From assembly GCA_019639235.1 (NCBI GenBank), contig JAHBSG010000007.1, positions 1 to 64,000 on the forward strand: a stretch of 64,000 nt of DNA. Direction: 5' to 3'. A program made the translations under genes and the position numbers. The stretch comes from Acidobacteriota bacterium. Its GTDB lineage: Bacteria > Acidobacteriota > Blastocatellia > Pyrinomonadales > Pyrinomonadaceae. The notes below the pieces were generated by a model that made no database searches, was not told the origin of the DNA, and worked only from the letters and a program-made list of their open reading frames with translations. Below, one piece after another: positions 1-9,456 of the stretch (its first letter is position 1; the number at the start of each line of letters is the position of its first letter).

Positions 1-63
1 CGAGACGCGGTCATCGCCCGCATTGCAAAAGCCGTCTGGGACAAATGGGCTGTTGGCGGTTAG
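1..63 (+). CDS. 3' end of a truncated CDS
   Basis: Frame 1 is open from the first base to a TAG at 61-63 and gives 20 residues ending in WDKWAVGG. The fragment is too short to identify. No start lies inside the window. It could also be chance open frame, so confidence is modest. Confidence 0.4.
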   Translation, partial: RDAVIARIAKAVWDKWAVGG

Positions 64-124
64 CCGAGTATATTGCCGACCGGGAGGTTTAGGGCGGGAA
101 GGGTTTCGGAGACGGCATTCATCG

Positions 125-903
125 TTCACAATTCACAAGGGTCTAGAGTAGTTAAGCATCTTTTGATAGGTGTTAAGCTACTGAGATGCAACAAGTTAAC
201 CGGTATTATCGTCGTTCCCGAATCGCAGAGAAGAAATTTCGTCAAATAGTACGTTATTTTGCGATGGATCTGACTGCGGCAAAGACTAGCGAGTTGACCG
301 GTATAACACGAAAAAGCGTGAATGTAATTTTTCAGAAGATAAGAATTCGGCTGCTTGCGGAATGCGAACGCCACGCCCCCTTTCAGACGGGAGTTGTCGA
401 ACTCGACGAATCGTATTTCGGCCGCCGGCGAATCCCCGGAAAGCGTGGACGCGGGGCGAGCGGCAAGACGATCGTCTTTGGCATTTACAAACGAGGTGAC
501 AAGGTTTATACGGAAATCGTTCCTAACTGCCAAAGGCGCACTTTGCAGGCTATCATACGGGGTAAGATCGGTCTCGATGCCGTCATTCACACCGACGGAT
601 GGGTCGGATACGACGGCCTGGTCGATCTCGGCTTTAAGAAACATTTTCGCGTTAATCACCATGTAAATGAGTTTGCAAACAAAACCGGGCACATAAATGG
701 TATCGAGAGCTTCTGGTCCTTCGCTAAGCGCCGTATGCTAAAATTCAACGGCCTTCGGAACGACAAATTCCTGCTCCATTTGAAGGAATGCGAGTTCAGG
801 TTCAATCACCGAAACCATGATCTCTATAAAACCCTCTTGTCCATGTTGAGAACTCATCCGTTGTAACGCTTAACTACTCTAGACCCTTCACAATTCATCG
901 TTC
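125..903 (+). mobile_element. IS1595-type insertion sequence with terminal repeats and target repeat
   Basis: The element runs from 139 to 886. Its ends are perfect 19-bp inverted repeats: GGGTCTAGAGTAGTTAAGC at 139-157 and the reverse complement at 868-886. The heptamer TTCACAA lies directly on both sides (132-138 and 887-893), consistent with a target duplication. The family usually makes 8 bp, but the target itself is a heptamer repeat tract (TTCATCG, TTCACAA units at 118-138 and 887-901), so the exact duplication length cannot be read. One transposase gene fills the element. Intact ends plus an intact gene suggest a recent, possibly active copy. Confidence 0.9.
186..866 (+). CDS. IS1595-family (ISXO2-like) transposase
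   Basis: The 226-residue product is a DDE-type transposase of the ISXO2/IS1595 family. Visible motifs are ELDESYFG near residue 73 (first Asp), HTDGWVGY near residue 136 (second Asp) and HINGIESFWSFAKRRM near residue 172, the usual N-x-E/K-containing C-terminal motif. It lacks the N-terminal zinc ribbon of the longest family members and matches the short subgroup in length. ATG at 186 is the first start after an in-frame stop at 174. The stop codon sits 1 bp before the right inverted repeat, so the gene fills the IS. No frameshift is seen, so it should be functional. Confidence 0.92.
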   Translation: MQQVNRYYRRSRIAEKKFRQIVRYFAMDLTAAKTSELTGITRKSVNVIFQKIRIRLLAECERHAPFQTGVVELDESYFGRRRIPGKRGRGASGKTIVFGIYKRGDKVYTEIVPNCQRRTLQAIIRGKIGLDAVIHTDGWVGYDGLVDLGFKKHFRVNHHVNEFANKTGHINGIESFWSFAKRRMLKFNGLRNDKFLLHLKECEFRFNHRNHDLYKTLLSMLRTHPL

Positions 904-1006
904 CAAGAGACACCTTCCCAACAGGTCGGGTTTCTGCCTGTGAGATTTTGGAGCGGGTAAAAATTGGCTCGGATGAGCCGCCCTCACTAACGTGCGGGCT
1001 AGAGCA

Positions 1007-1047
1007 AAAAAGGCGTGGCCGGGTGTCGGTCACGCCTTTTGCCTTTT
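1007..1047. terminator. Bidirectional hairpin terminator after the DUF1501 gene
   Basis: Arms AAAAGGCGTG (1009-1018) and CACGCCTTTT (1032-1041) form a GC-rich stem flanked by A and T runs, so it can terminate on either strand. It lies about 40 bp beyond the stop of the leftward DUF1501 gene. Confidence 0.75.
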
Positions 1048-1084
1048 ATCGCGGCGGGTTGGGCCGCGGTGATTCCGCAGATCG

Positions 1085-2578
1085 CTAGATCATAAAACCG
1101 AGGTTGTTCTGCGGGAAGGTGCCGATGTTCGGGAATACGGAGCCGAGTTCGTTCTCCGGCAAGCCGAACCAGCGGGCGATGGTCGCGCAGTATTGCTCGA
1201 CCGAGGTCGTCGGGATCCAGCGGCCGCGAGCACCGGAGCCGCTGTTGGTGTCGTCCGGGCCGGCGGTGCCGATGACAAGTGTCGGGAACGGCGTACCGTT
1301 GGTCGTGTTCATTCCATAGAAATCGCCGCCCGCGACCGAGCCGCCCATCACGAACACATGGTTGCCCCAGGCATGGTCGCTGCCGACCGTCGCTCCCGAA
1401 CCGGCCGGGTTCATCGTCCGGTTAAAGTCGGTAAGCGTAAAGAGCGTTACGTCGTTCGAGACGCCCTGGACGACCATTTCGTCATAAAACGAACGGGCTG
1501 CCTGGCTAAATTGCGAGAGCAGATTTGTGTGGTTGTTGATCTGATTGTTGTGCGTATCAAAGCCACCGATCTGGCAGTAAAAGACCTGACGGTTAACGTT
1601 GAGGTCGGTCCGCTTTTTGATCAAGCGTGCGATCTGACGGAGTTGGCGCCCAATGCTCGTGTTCGGGAAGGTCACGGTCACTTCCTGGAATGTCTGAAGC
1701 GCGTTATTTGCTTCCATCGCGAGGTCGGTAACGTGGCTCGCCGCGGCGAGGTAGTTGTTATCGAGGTCGATGGTCCGAAGCTGATTCATCGCGTTGCGGC
1801 GTGCGACCGAGGCAGCCGTCGTATTAAAGCCCGAGGGGTTTAGTACGTTGGCAAGCGATGTGTTCGCATCGGCAATGGCCATCGGAAGCGTAGTCTGCCC
1901 GGCGGTGAAGAGCTGTGCACCGGCGATCGAGGTGATCATCGGGATCAGGCCGTTCGGGTTGTTCGGCTGGTTCATCCGGTCGGCAATGCGTCCGCCCCAG
2001 CCGGTAAAGGCCTGAGTGCTTGAAACGCTCGTCTGGCTCTGTGCGACCTGGTCCGAGTGTGAGAAGAGCTGATAGGGCTTCGGCACAGAGTTGTTCTGAT
2101 ACTGTGCCTTGGTCATCGGGGCGACGAGTGTCCCGACGTTGGTCACCATCGCCAGCTTCTGCTGCGCCCAAAGCTCGTGGATACCGTTGTTGATACCGCC
2201 GGTAACGGGCCCGAGAGCCGGGTGCAGCCCGTAGGTCAAACCGCCGATCCGCGGAACGCTGATCGGAAGCAGGCTGCCTTGAGCGATCGCGAGGCCTTGC
2301 GCTTGGCGGGTCGCGGCGTAAGCGGCATAGTTGCTGACCGAAGCGTCGTTATGCACCGGGATGACCATATTGTTGCCATCGTTTCCGCCGGACATATAGA
2401 GCAGGACGATCGCTTTGTAATTGTCGCCGCCCTGTGCTGGCTGCTCCTTTTCTTCCATCTTTTGGGCAAGCACGCTCATCATGCCCATATGGTGCATCTG
2501 GGTCGCGAGGGCCGTCATGCTAAGTGCGCATGTGGACTTTTTCAAAAATTCGCGTCGTGATTCTTTCATCGTTCTCAC
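1085..2578 (-). CDS. DUF1501 domain-containing secreted protein
   Basis: The 497-residue product begins with a twin-arginine-type signal (SRREFLKKS at residues 7-15, then a short hydrophobic stretch ending near VLAQ), so it is probably exported by Tat. The body matches DUF1501, a family related to the alkaline phosphatase/sulfatase fold, with GGNDGNNMV near residue 64, GGFDTHNNQ near 337 and the late motif DHAWGNHVFVMGG. It overlaps the upstream DUF1800 gene by 4 bp (ATGA), so the two are translationally coupled. The DUF1800-DUF1501 pair is widespread in Planctomycetes, Acidobacteriota and Bacteroidota; its biochemical role is not established. Confidence 0.9.
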   Translation of the reverse strand: MRTMKESRREFLKKSTCALSMTALATQMHHMGMMSVLAQKMEEKEQPAQGGDNYKAIVLLYMSGGNDGNNMVIPVHNDASVSNYAAYAATRQAQGLAIAQGSLLPISVPRIGGLTYGLHPALGPVTGGINNGIHELWAQQKLAMVTNVGTLVAPMTKAQYQNNSVPKPYQLFSHSDQVAQSQTSVSSTQAFTGWGGRIADRMNQPNNPNGLIPMITSIAGAQLFTAGQTTLPMAIADANTSLANVLNPSGFNTTAASVARRNAMNQLRTIDLDNNYLAAASHVTDLAMEANNALQTFQEVTVTFPNTSIGRQLRQIARLIKKRTDLNVNRQVFYCQIGGFDTHNNQINNHTNLLSQFSQAARSFYDEMVVQGVSNDVTLFTLTDFNRTMNPAGSGATVGSDHAWGNHVFVMGGSVAGGDFYGMNTTNGTPFPTLVIGTAGPDDTNSGSGARGRWIPTTSVEQYCATIARWFGLPENELGSVFPNIGTFPQNNLGFMI

Positions 2579-4785
2579 CTCTGTACCTGAAATTGCGACG
2601 AGGTCGCGACCAAATAGATTGCTGCCTGTACGCGTGCCCGCGGATTCGACGAAGCGACGGCGGTTACGGCCGGAAGTATCGTTGCCCGCATCTGCGGCGA
2701 CATCGTGTAATGGAGCAGACGCTTGTTCAGCTCATCGAGCAGCAGGTTGCCGGTCGGATCAGCGGTCGAGTATGCGTCCATCTCCGTAAGGTCAAGCGAG
2801 GTGCCGAGCGGGGTGTTTTCTGAACCGCCATTGATGCGGTTATAGACCATCGTATTGGCGAAATTGAGCCGCCCGATTGAGGTGCCCGTGGTCATTATCC
2901 CGAATTCAGGGCCGATCAAAGCCGTTCCCGGAATGGTGTAGTCCGGCGGGAAGTAGTTGAACACCGTCGGCGAATAGAAGACGTTCTGGCCGAGCGGGTT
3001 CGTCAGGCCGTTGATGACGCCGTCCGATTGCTGGGTCAGGTTGGCCGACTTTGCGTCGAAGGCCTTCAGCACATTGGTCACAAGCTGAACCGGCTCGCGG
3101 AGCTTGCCGAAATTCGGGTCGGTCTTGACGTCGCCGCGTGCTTCGGGGTCGAGAAGGATCGCCTTGACGACAGCTTTCAGGTCGCCGCGGACGCCGAATC
3201 CATTGTTGTTGAAAACGGCGGCAACGCGTCCAACGTAGGCCGGTGTCGGGTCGCTCGTGACCATATGCTGGATCAGGAGCTTGCTGACGAACGGGCCGAC
3301 GTTCGGGTGATAGAAGATGTTATCGAGAGCGAGTTCGAGCTCGGTGTTGCCATTAAGCCCGGCCGGAATGTTCTGGTTAACGGCATTTGGATAAGCGAGC
3401 AGCGTCTTCGCCGTAACATCGTGGTTCGTCTGGTTAAGGATCATCGGATCCTTGTAGTTGACGATACTCGGAGCCGAATTCGGGCAGCCGACGTTGCAGA
3501 AGGTCCAGCCCGTCATCACCTTGGTGAAGTTATCGACGGTCGATTGGTCATAGGTCGGGATCGGCTGATTATTGCCATCTAGCATCAGCGTCCCGTCCTG
3601 ATTGAGCATAAAGAGGCCGACCGAGAAAAGCTGCAGGATCTCACGCGGGTAATTCTCGTTCGGGTTGTTCTTCGTGCTGCGGACCATGTCAAGGTAATTG
3701 CCCATGGCCGGATTGAGCGTCATATCGCGCATCAGGTCGCGGTAGTTGCCGAATGCGTGCTGGCTCAAGATCTTATGGTAAGCGATCATCCAGCTTGATT
3801 GCTGAGTATCGACGCCCGAGACGACCCAGAACTGCCCGAGAGCCCAAGCAACACGGTGCCGAAGCTGCGGCTCGCCGTAGAGAGCTTCCTTGAAGAACCA
3901 ATTCTGAAGCGGGTACTGGGTATAGTGATCGCGATTACAGATACGGCGTTCAGGTGTTCCGTCCGCAAACATACCGCAGCCGAGGGTGGAGTTGCTGTTG
4001 TCGATATGCTTGAGCGGAATGTTCGGATACGGATTCGTTAACGACGGATATGGAGCCTCGAACTGCTCTGCAAGATAGGTCCGCAGGCCGATACGTCGAA
4101 TGCGGTCGTCGAGTGAACGATTCGCACCAAAGGTCGCCTGCTGAAGGAAACGCATCCGGTCGCCGGACCAGCGATAGCCAACATATTCGGAGGTCGGCGG
4201 TTCGGCACCGGTCATGAACGATGCCGCCTGCGAAAGCGGCGTCGGCTGCGAGCCCGGATCGTCCTTTATCTCACCGCCGGTCTTTCCGAGCCCCAAACGA
4301 ACGCGGTTGCTCGAAAGCCCACGCCACGTCAACCGGACAAGCACATCGCCATTGGCGGCGGGCTGCTCCCAAAATCCGAGTTCATCGCGGAGGTAGATCG
4401 TAACCCGATACACGCCCTTTTGATACTCAGAAGGCTGAAGATCGACGACCGGGACGCGGTATTGCCGCTTCTGCGAGTCTTCGAGATAGACTCGGAACGC
4501 ATTCGCCCCCTCGCCTTCCATCAGATCGATGTTTGTGACGTAGAGATTCACCTTGGCGTTCAGCGGGAATGCGGCGCCGGCAAACGGCTGACGTTTTGAG
4601 CCTCGGGACTCCTCGGCAGGTTCGGCAAGCGCTCGTGTCGAGCCTTCCTGGCTTAGCAGGACCGGAACCGGCGAATTCGGGTTCGGGTCAACCTGACTGA
4701 AAATATTGATCGACGCTAACAGGCCGATGATCACGGCTGTTGCAATGGATACAGAGCGACTGCGCCCGGCTTCGGGACGTTTCAT
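2575..4785 (-). CDS. DUF1800 family protein
   Basis: The 736-residue protein has an N-terminal hydrophobic segment (about residues 12-30) that acts as signal or anchor. An Ig-like presumed adhesion region follows (about 50-170). A long DUF1800 region starts at FLQQATFGANRSLDD near 214 and contains NYLDM, REILQLFSVGLF and the Cys pair in TFCNVGC. Its stop overlaps the start of the DUF1501 gene, forming a two-gene operon. Length is at the upper end for DUF1800 because of the extra N-terminal domain. The function is unknown; export to the envelope or outside is inferred. Confidence 0.88.
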   Translation of the reverse strand: MKRPEAGRSRSVSIATAVIIGLLASINIFSQVDPNPNSPVPVLLSQEGSTRALAEPAEESRGSKRQPFAGAAFPLNAKVNLYVTNIDLMEGEGANAFRVYLEDSQKRQYRVPVVDLQPSEYQKGVYRVTIYLRDELGFWEQPAANGDVLVRLTWRGLSSNRVRLGLGKTGGEIKDDPGSQPTPLSQAASFMTGAEPPTSEYVGYRWSGDRMRFLQQATFGANRSLDDRIRRIGLRTYLAEQFEAPYPSLTNPYPNIPLKHIDNSNSTLGCGMFADGTPERRICNRDHYTQYPLQNWFFKEALYGEPQLRHRVAWALGQFWVVSGVDTQQSSWMIAYHKILSQHAFGNYRDLMRDMTLNPAMGNYLDMVRSTKNNPNENYPREILQLFSVGLFMLNQDGTLMLDGNNQPIPTYDQSTVDNFTKVMTGWTFCNVGCPNSAPSIVNYKDPMILNQTNHDVTAKTLLAYPNAVNQNIPAGLNGNTELELALDNIFYHPNVGPFVSKLLIQHMVTSDPTPAYVGRVAAVFNNNGFGVRGDLKAVVKAILLDPEARGDVKTDPNFGKLREPVQLVTNVLKAFDAKSANLTQQSDGVINGLTNPLGQNVFYSPTVFNYFPPDYTIPGTALIGPEFGIMTTGTSIGRLNFANTMVYNRINGGSENTPLGTSLDLTEMDAYSTADPTGNLLLDELNKRLLHYTMSPQMRATILPAVTAVASSNPRARVQAAIYLVATSSQFQVQR

Positions 4786-4968
4786 ACTGCGACCTCCTCT
4801 CTTGCGAAAGAAATCCTTGTTTTTTTGATAAAGAACCCTTGGGCTGAACTGGCTGACTGATCTGCAGAGAAATGTTGGGGTAACGAAATATTACACTCTC
4901 TCTTAGAAAGAAACAACGAATATTTACGGTCTCCGCAAAATTTTCTTCTTGGTTCGCCTGTCAGACGA

Positions 4969-5934
4969 GTGTTAGACGCCGGAGGCGGCAATTTGGACGA
5001 AGATTTGCGGTTTGTTTTTTTACGTTTCGGGACTACCATTCAATGCGTGAAAGAGAAGTCCTTTTATCTGAAGATCCCGGCCGGCCTGCACTTTGAGAAC
5101 GCCGTTTGTGGTCACGGCTGGTACGATCTGCCGCCGTTCTCTTTTGACAGTGAAGCTCGAAAACTCCGCTATACTTTCGCGATCGATGGGAAAAAGGCGG
5201 CTACATGGACGATATCGCCGTCAAAAGAGCGGCTTCGTATCATTGCTCCGGCCGAAATGGGCCGAGGAGTGGTGGAAAACGCAGTTAGGCGGATGTTACG
5301 GCTAGATGAGGGATTTCAGGAGTTTTACGAATTGACAGCGGGCGACCCAAGCCTTGCCTGGGCCGCCGGACTCGGTGCGGGCCGGCTTCTGCGCTCGGCA
5401 ACTGTCTTCGAGGACCTGATCAAGACGATATGCACGACGAATTGCTCGTGGTCGCTGACACGAAAGATGGTCGCGAATCTGACGGACGCACTCGGAGCGG
5501 AATGCATTTCGGGGAACCGGGCGTTTCCGACCGCTGAGGCGATGGCGGCACGGAGCCCGGATTTCTACCGAAACGAGATCCGGGCCGGTTACCGTTCGGA
5601 TTATCTTGCCGAGGTGGCCGAAGGCGTTGCTTCAGGAATGATCGACCCGGAATCTTGGCTCGTGTCGGACCTGCCGACTCCCGAGCTGAAAAAGGAGCTT
5701 TTGAAAGTTAAGGGCATCGGCACGTACGCTGCCGAGCATCTGTTAAAGCTGTTAGGAAGATACGACGGGCTTGCTCTTGATTCATGGCTTCGCGCCCGTT
5801 TTGCGGAAAAGCACAACCGAGGACGGCCGGCTCCGGACGCAAAGATCGCCCGGCATTACAAGAAGTTTGGCAAATGGCAGGGCCTCGCGATCTGGTGCGA
5901 TATGACGGCCGATTGGTTTTCCGAGAAAAGCTAA
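4969..5934 (+). CDS. HhH-GPD superfamily DNA glycosylase-like protein
   Basis: The C-terminal half is a HhH-GPD base-excision fold: a helix-hairpin-helix near residues 245-258 (LKVKGIGTYAAEHLL) followed by the conserved catalytic Asp at residue 271 in LALDSW. The N-terminal third resembles the beta-rich domain of OGG1/AlkA-type enzymes. The expected role is removal of a damaged base (alkylated or oxidised purine); the substrate cannot be told from sequence. The start is uncertain: GTG at 4969 gives the longest frame, and GTG at 5047 (VKEKSFYLK) is a reasonable alternative since similarity seems to start there. It is divergent from the DUF1800 gene. Confidence 0.8.
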   Translation: MLDAGGGNLDEDLRFVFLRFGTTIQCVKEKSFYLKIPAGLHFENAVCGHGWYDLPPFSFDSEARKLRYTFAIDGKKAATWTISPSKERLRIIAPAEMGRGVVENAVRRMLRLDEGFQEFYELTAGDPSLAWAAGLGAGRLLRSATVFEDLIKTICTTNCSWSLTRKMVANLTDALGAECISGNRAFPTAEAMAARSPDFYRNEIRAGYRSDYLAEVAEGVASGMIDPESWLVSDLPTPELKKELLKVKGIGTYAAEHLLKLLGRYDGLALDSWLRARFAEKHNRGRPAPDAKIARHYKKFGKWQGLAIWCDMTADWFSEKS

Positions 5935-6022
5935 AGCAAAAGAACAATGGCCCCCTTTTCGCGTATAGCAAATAAGAAGAGTGCGTAGTAAACTTCCGTT
6001 CGGTCCGATTTTTGGATAGCTG

Positions 6023-7636
6023 ATGATCGAGAAAGGCAAGATCTTGCAGGAGCGTTACCGGGTCGAGAAACAGATCGGCCTCGGCGGTATGGGCGCGGTT
6101 TATGTTGCCGTGGACGAACGGTTCGGCAGCACGGTCGCGATCAAGCAAACGCTCTGCATGGACGATAATTATCGCCGTGCGATCGAGCGCGAAGCGCGTC
6201 TGCTGAACAGCCTTAAGCATCCCGCACTTCCGCGGGTAAGCGACCATTTTGTCGAGGACGACGGGCAGTTCATCGTGATGGAGTTCATTCCGGGCGAGGA
6301 CCTCTGCTGCATTCTGGAGGACCAGGAAAAGCCGTTCGAGGTCGAGCAGGTGATCAAGTGGGCCGAACAGTTGCTTGATGCCCTTGAGTTTCTGCATAAC
6401 CAGGAGATCCCGGTCATCCACCGCGATATCAAGCCGCAGAATCTGAAGGTAACGCCAAAAGGGCAGATCATTTTGCTCGATTTCGGGCTTGCGAAAGGAA
6501 ACCCGAGCGAGATGGGCGGAAAATCGACGACCAAAAGCATCTTCGGCTATTCGCGAAACTATGCCTCGCTTGAGCAGATACAGGGAACCGGTACGGACCC
6601 GCGGAGCGACCTTTATTCGCTTGCGGCGACGCTTTATCACCTGTTGACCGGAATCCCTCCGGAGGACGCTTTGACACGGGCGATGTCCGTGCTTTCTGAA
6701 AGGCCGGACCCGCTTGAGCCGGCCAGTCAGCTTAATCCGAATGTGCCCCGCGGCCTTTCGGCCGTGCTGACGATGGCGATGGACCTGAACGCCGACCTCA
6801 GGCCGCAAAGTGCCCGCCAGATGCGGGAAATGATCGACTCATACGAGAATTTTGCCGGGCTCGATGCGTCCGCGGCTATAACAGCGGGCCGGCAAAGCAG
6901 GTCGATCCACGCCGAACGGACACGTTTGCTTCCGGAGAATACGGCAAATGTTGCAGCGAGCACCGAGGCTCTGACGGCCATCATGCCGGCGAATGAAAGT
7001 CAGGTGACCCGTCTTCGTTCGATACCCGAGACTATCGGATCGGACACTGCACAGCCTTCGGGCAAACGGCGTTTCGCTTACGCTGCCGGCGGATTGGGCG
7101 CCCTTTTGATCGCCGGTGTTGTAGTGGCCGGTGTCGTATCTTATGCGGAACTGGGCGGCAGGGACGTTCCCGTTGCTGAACCGGTGCAGACCGCTTTGCC
7201 GCTTTCGGAAAGTGCGGCGAATGCGAACGTGCCGGAGGCGAGCACTGAATCGGCTAGTTCAGCGAACTCGGCGAACGCTCCGAACACGGCGGCCAATGCT
7301 GCTACACAGCCCGACCGGACGCCGAGGCCCGTTCAGGCCTCGAGTAACGCTCAGCGGCCCGAGGGAAATGTCTCGCTCGAAAGTCTCGAGAATCTCGAAA
7401 ATGAACGGATCGTTATCGAGGGCGACAAGATCATCATCGGTAACCGGGTATTGGACGCAAACTCATTCGAGTTTCGCCGGATGAGCCCAAACGATCCGCG
7501 TTTTCGCCCGCGACGTCCACCTATTCCGCCGCAGACCCCGGATGCCAATTTCCGCCCGCTGCCCCCGGAAGAGATCCGCAGAATAAGAGAGGCCCGGCGA
7601 TTGGCCGCAAATGCGAATTTGCAGCGTCAGCCGTAG
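6023..7636 (+). CDS. Membrane-anchored serine/threonine protein kinase
   Basis: Residues 12-285 form a Hanks-type kinase domain: glycine loop GLGGMGAVYV (19-28), the ATP-binding Lys41 in VAIKQ, catalytic HRDIKPQN (133-140) and DFG (153-155). All catalytic residues are present, so it should be active. After about 60 linker residues comes one transmembrane helix (about 350-375, FAYAAGGLGALLIAGVVVAG), then an Ala/Asn/Pro-rich outer segment of about 165 residues ending in a Pro/Arg-rich tail. No PASTA repeats are seen. A regulatory phosphorylation role at the membrane is inferred; no substrate lies obviously nearby. Confidence 0.92.
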   Translation: MIEKGKILQERYRVEKQIGLGGMGAVYVAVDERFGSTVAIKQTLCMDDNYRRAIEREARLLNSLKHPALPRVSDHFVEDDGQFIVMEFIPGEDLCCILEDQEKPFEVEQVIKWAEQLLDALEFLHNQEIPVIHRDIKPQNLKVTPKGQIILLDFGLAKGNPSEMGGKSTTKSIFGYSRNYASLEQIQGTGTDPRSDLYSLAATLYHLLTGIPPEDALTRAMSVLSERPDPLEPASQLNPNVPRGLSAVLTMAMDLNADLRPQSARQMREMIDSYENFAGLDASAAITAGRQSRSIHAERTRLLPENTANVAASTEALTAIMPANESQVTRLRSIPETIGSDTAQPSGKRRFAYAAGGLGALLIAGVVVAGVVSYAELGGRDVPVAEPVQTALPLSESAANANVPEASTESASSANSANAPNTAANAATQPDRTPRPVQASSNAQRPEGNVSLESLENLENERIVIEGDKIIIGNRVLDANSFEFRRMSPNDPRFRPRRPPIPPQTPDANFRPLPPEEIRRIREARRLAANANLQRQP

Positions 7637-7658
7637 CCTCGTAAGTTAAAGTCTTTTT

Positions 7659-8423
7659 CTAGTTCTTTGCTTCGACCAGCTTCAGGCTTTCGACCGGAAA
7701 CTTGGCGTTGACGAAGTTCAGATGAAGCCGCATCCGGCCGTCCTTCGCGTTCTGGCGATTGCAGACGATGGCGAGGCCGGAATAGTCGTGCGGTTCGCAG
7801 ATGAACTTGACGCGGTCGCCGACGTTTACATCCAGCGAAGAGAAGACCGCAGCCCCGCTCTTGCTGATATTTTCCGTGACGGATTTTGCACCGCTCAATG
7901 ACTTCTTGTCCTTGTCCACGAGAGCGACGTAGCACTCGATCGACTGCCAGAAACGAACATCACGGCGGATCTTGAAGGCGGCCTTTGCAGGCTCGATCTT
8001 CCAAAGCCCGTCGCCGTTCATTCCGGAGATGCGGAAGTGGCGGGTCGGGTCCTCATTGTAAGCAGACGGCGCATTCTTGCCAGTAAAGGCGACACCGACG
8101 TGATACGACCCTTCGTCTTCGCCACCTAATTTCTGGCAAAACTGAACAAGGCCCCAAACGCGGTAGAACTCCTTATCGTGATCGTAACAACGCATTTCCG
8201 CGGGCAGCGGCAGCATTAGCGAAATAAGCTGCCCCGGCTCGACCGGCCGTGCCATATAGAACCCGGCTCCGGTCGCTGAGTAGCTGATCACATCTGCTAC
8301 TTCTTTCCAATGCTCTCCATCCGTCTCTTTGCTTTTTACGACGGCATTCAAGATCGACGGCTGAGCGATCTCTTCGACGAATTCCGAGCTTACTTCAGTA
8401 ACCGATTCGGTGATTGCGGACAT
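7659..8423 (-). CDS. PilZ-domain protein (downstream paralogue)
   Basis: The C-terminal part (about residues 150-250) is a PilZ domain with the c-di-GMP motifs RRDVR and NISKSGAAV. The N-terminal half looks like a second, degenerate PilZ fold: it keeps SATGAG but has no RxxxR. The start is set at 8423 because GGAGGAAAA lies immediately upstream; a longer open frame to 8672 has no such site. The protein (254 residues) is collinear with the neighbouring gene 8473-9243 (RVWGLVQ/KVWGLVR, VGVAFTGK/VGVAFIGK), indicating tandem duplication. It probably senses c-di-GMP; the partner is unknown. Confidence 0.82.
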   Translation of the reverse strand: MSAITESVTEVSSEFVEEIAQPSILNAVVKSKETDGEHWKEVADVISYSATGAGFYMARPVEPGQLISLMLPLPAEMRCYDHDKEFYRVWGLVQFCQKLGGEDEGSYHVGVAFTGKNAPSAYNEDPTRHFRISGMNGDGLWKIEPAKAAFKIRRDVRFWQSIECYVALVDKDKKSLSGAKSVTENISKSGAAVFSSLDVNVGDRVKFICEPHDYSGLAIVCNRQNAKDGRMRLHLNFVNAKFPVESLKLVEAKN

Positions 8424-8472
8424 TTTTCCTCCGGACATAACATAAGGGGGCAATTGAATTCTCCTGCGGGTC

Positions 8473-9243
8473 TCAATAAGCGCTTTCGGCTTCGATGCCT
8501 TCAAGCGGGAACATACGGTCAACAAACTCGATATGAAGCCTGACGACGCCATCCGGCCCGAGCCGGCGGCCACGAACGATGGCGATGATCGTGATGTTGT
8601 GCCGGTCGCTGGTGACACGCAGAAACGAGCCGGTCTCAGCTTTAAAGGACGTAAAAACTGCGGCACCGCCAAGACTTATGTTCTCCGTAACCGTCACCTC
8701 GCTGGCCACCACATCGCCGTTTTCGTCGAGGACCTCGAGGAGAAGGGACTCGGGGATCGAGAACCTTGTGTGCCGTCGCAGGTAACCCGGCAGGTCATTC
8801 TCGTCAGGATTGGACGGCGCGTCGATCAGCATCCAAAGGCCGCCGTCGTCGCGGGTGCTAATTTCATAAAGTTTCGACGGATTTTCAAGATAGCTTTGCG
8901 GCGGCGTTTTTCCGATAAACGCTACCCCGACGCCGTATTTCTGGGCGACCGGGTTGTGCCCAAGCGGAATGCACCGCCGGACGAGCCCCCAAACCTTGTA
9001 CTGCGGATCGAGAAAATCGAAACAGCGTAGCTGTCGCGGAAGCGGGGCGCTAAGCGAAAGCAGGCGGCCGCGTTTGACCGGCCGGGTAAGCGTAAAGCCC
9101 GCTCCAAAGGCCGAAACGTCCTCGATACGCGTAACCTCATTCCAGGTAAATTTCTCATCGACCTTCACCTCGACACGAGCGGGAAGGGCGAGCGAATAAC
9201 GCTGGATCCGGCGTTGATCCTTTTCAACTTCAACTTGTGACAT
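8473..9243 (-). CDS. PilZ-domain protein (upstream paralogue, two PilZ domains)
   Basis: The protein of about 256 residues has two PilZ-like halves. The first carries RRIQR and DVSAFGAG. The second carries RRHTR and NISLGGAAV, the classic RxxxR and (D/N)xSxxG motif pair for c-di-GMP. Both halves keep the motifs, unlike the downstream paralogue. I set the start at the ATG of MSQVEVEKD (9243); the open frame extends further upstream without typical PilZ sequence. The two genes are separated by about 50 bp and are probably co-transcribed. They are divergent from gyrA. Confidence 0.8.
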   Translation of the reverse strand: MSQVEVEKDQRRIQRYSLALPARVEVKVDEKFTWNEVTRIEDVSAFGAGFTLTRPVKRGRLLSLSAPLPRQLRCFDFLDPQYKVWGLVRRCIPLGHNPVAQKYGVGVAFIGKTPPQSYLENPSKLYEISTRDDGGLWMLIDAPSNPDENDLPGYLRRHTRFSIPESLLLEVLDENGDVVASEVTVTENISLGGAAVFTSFKAETGSFLRVTSDRHNITIIAIVRGRRLGPDGVVRLHIEFVDRMFPLEGIEAESAY

Positions 9244-9456
9244 CTTTACGGTTAATCGGGCAAAGATCTCCGGGAAAGAAGGACGTGAATCGAGGTGAAT
9301 TCGCGGGCCGGAACGGCCGGAGATGCAGCGGGGCGTGGATTGCGAATCAGGCTCCCCGCCTGTAAAATCAAAGATAACATCAAGCGATGAAAAAATCCAG
9401 AACTTTTTACATTGTTTTTTGATTTTTAGCAAAATTGTCCGCTTCGACCCTATCAA

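Noticed and set aside
126..692. 188-residue frame antisense to the IS1595 transposase
   Set aside because: Shadow of the transposase gene; no motif and no ribosome binding site.
1193..1843. 216-residue plus-strand frame opposite DUF1501
   Set aside because: Antisense to a well-supported gene; Arg/Val-biased composition.
4782..5039. 85-residue minus-strand frame upstream of DUF1800
   Set aside because: Low-complexity Lys/Ser-rich product across the divergent promoter region; no support.
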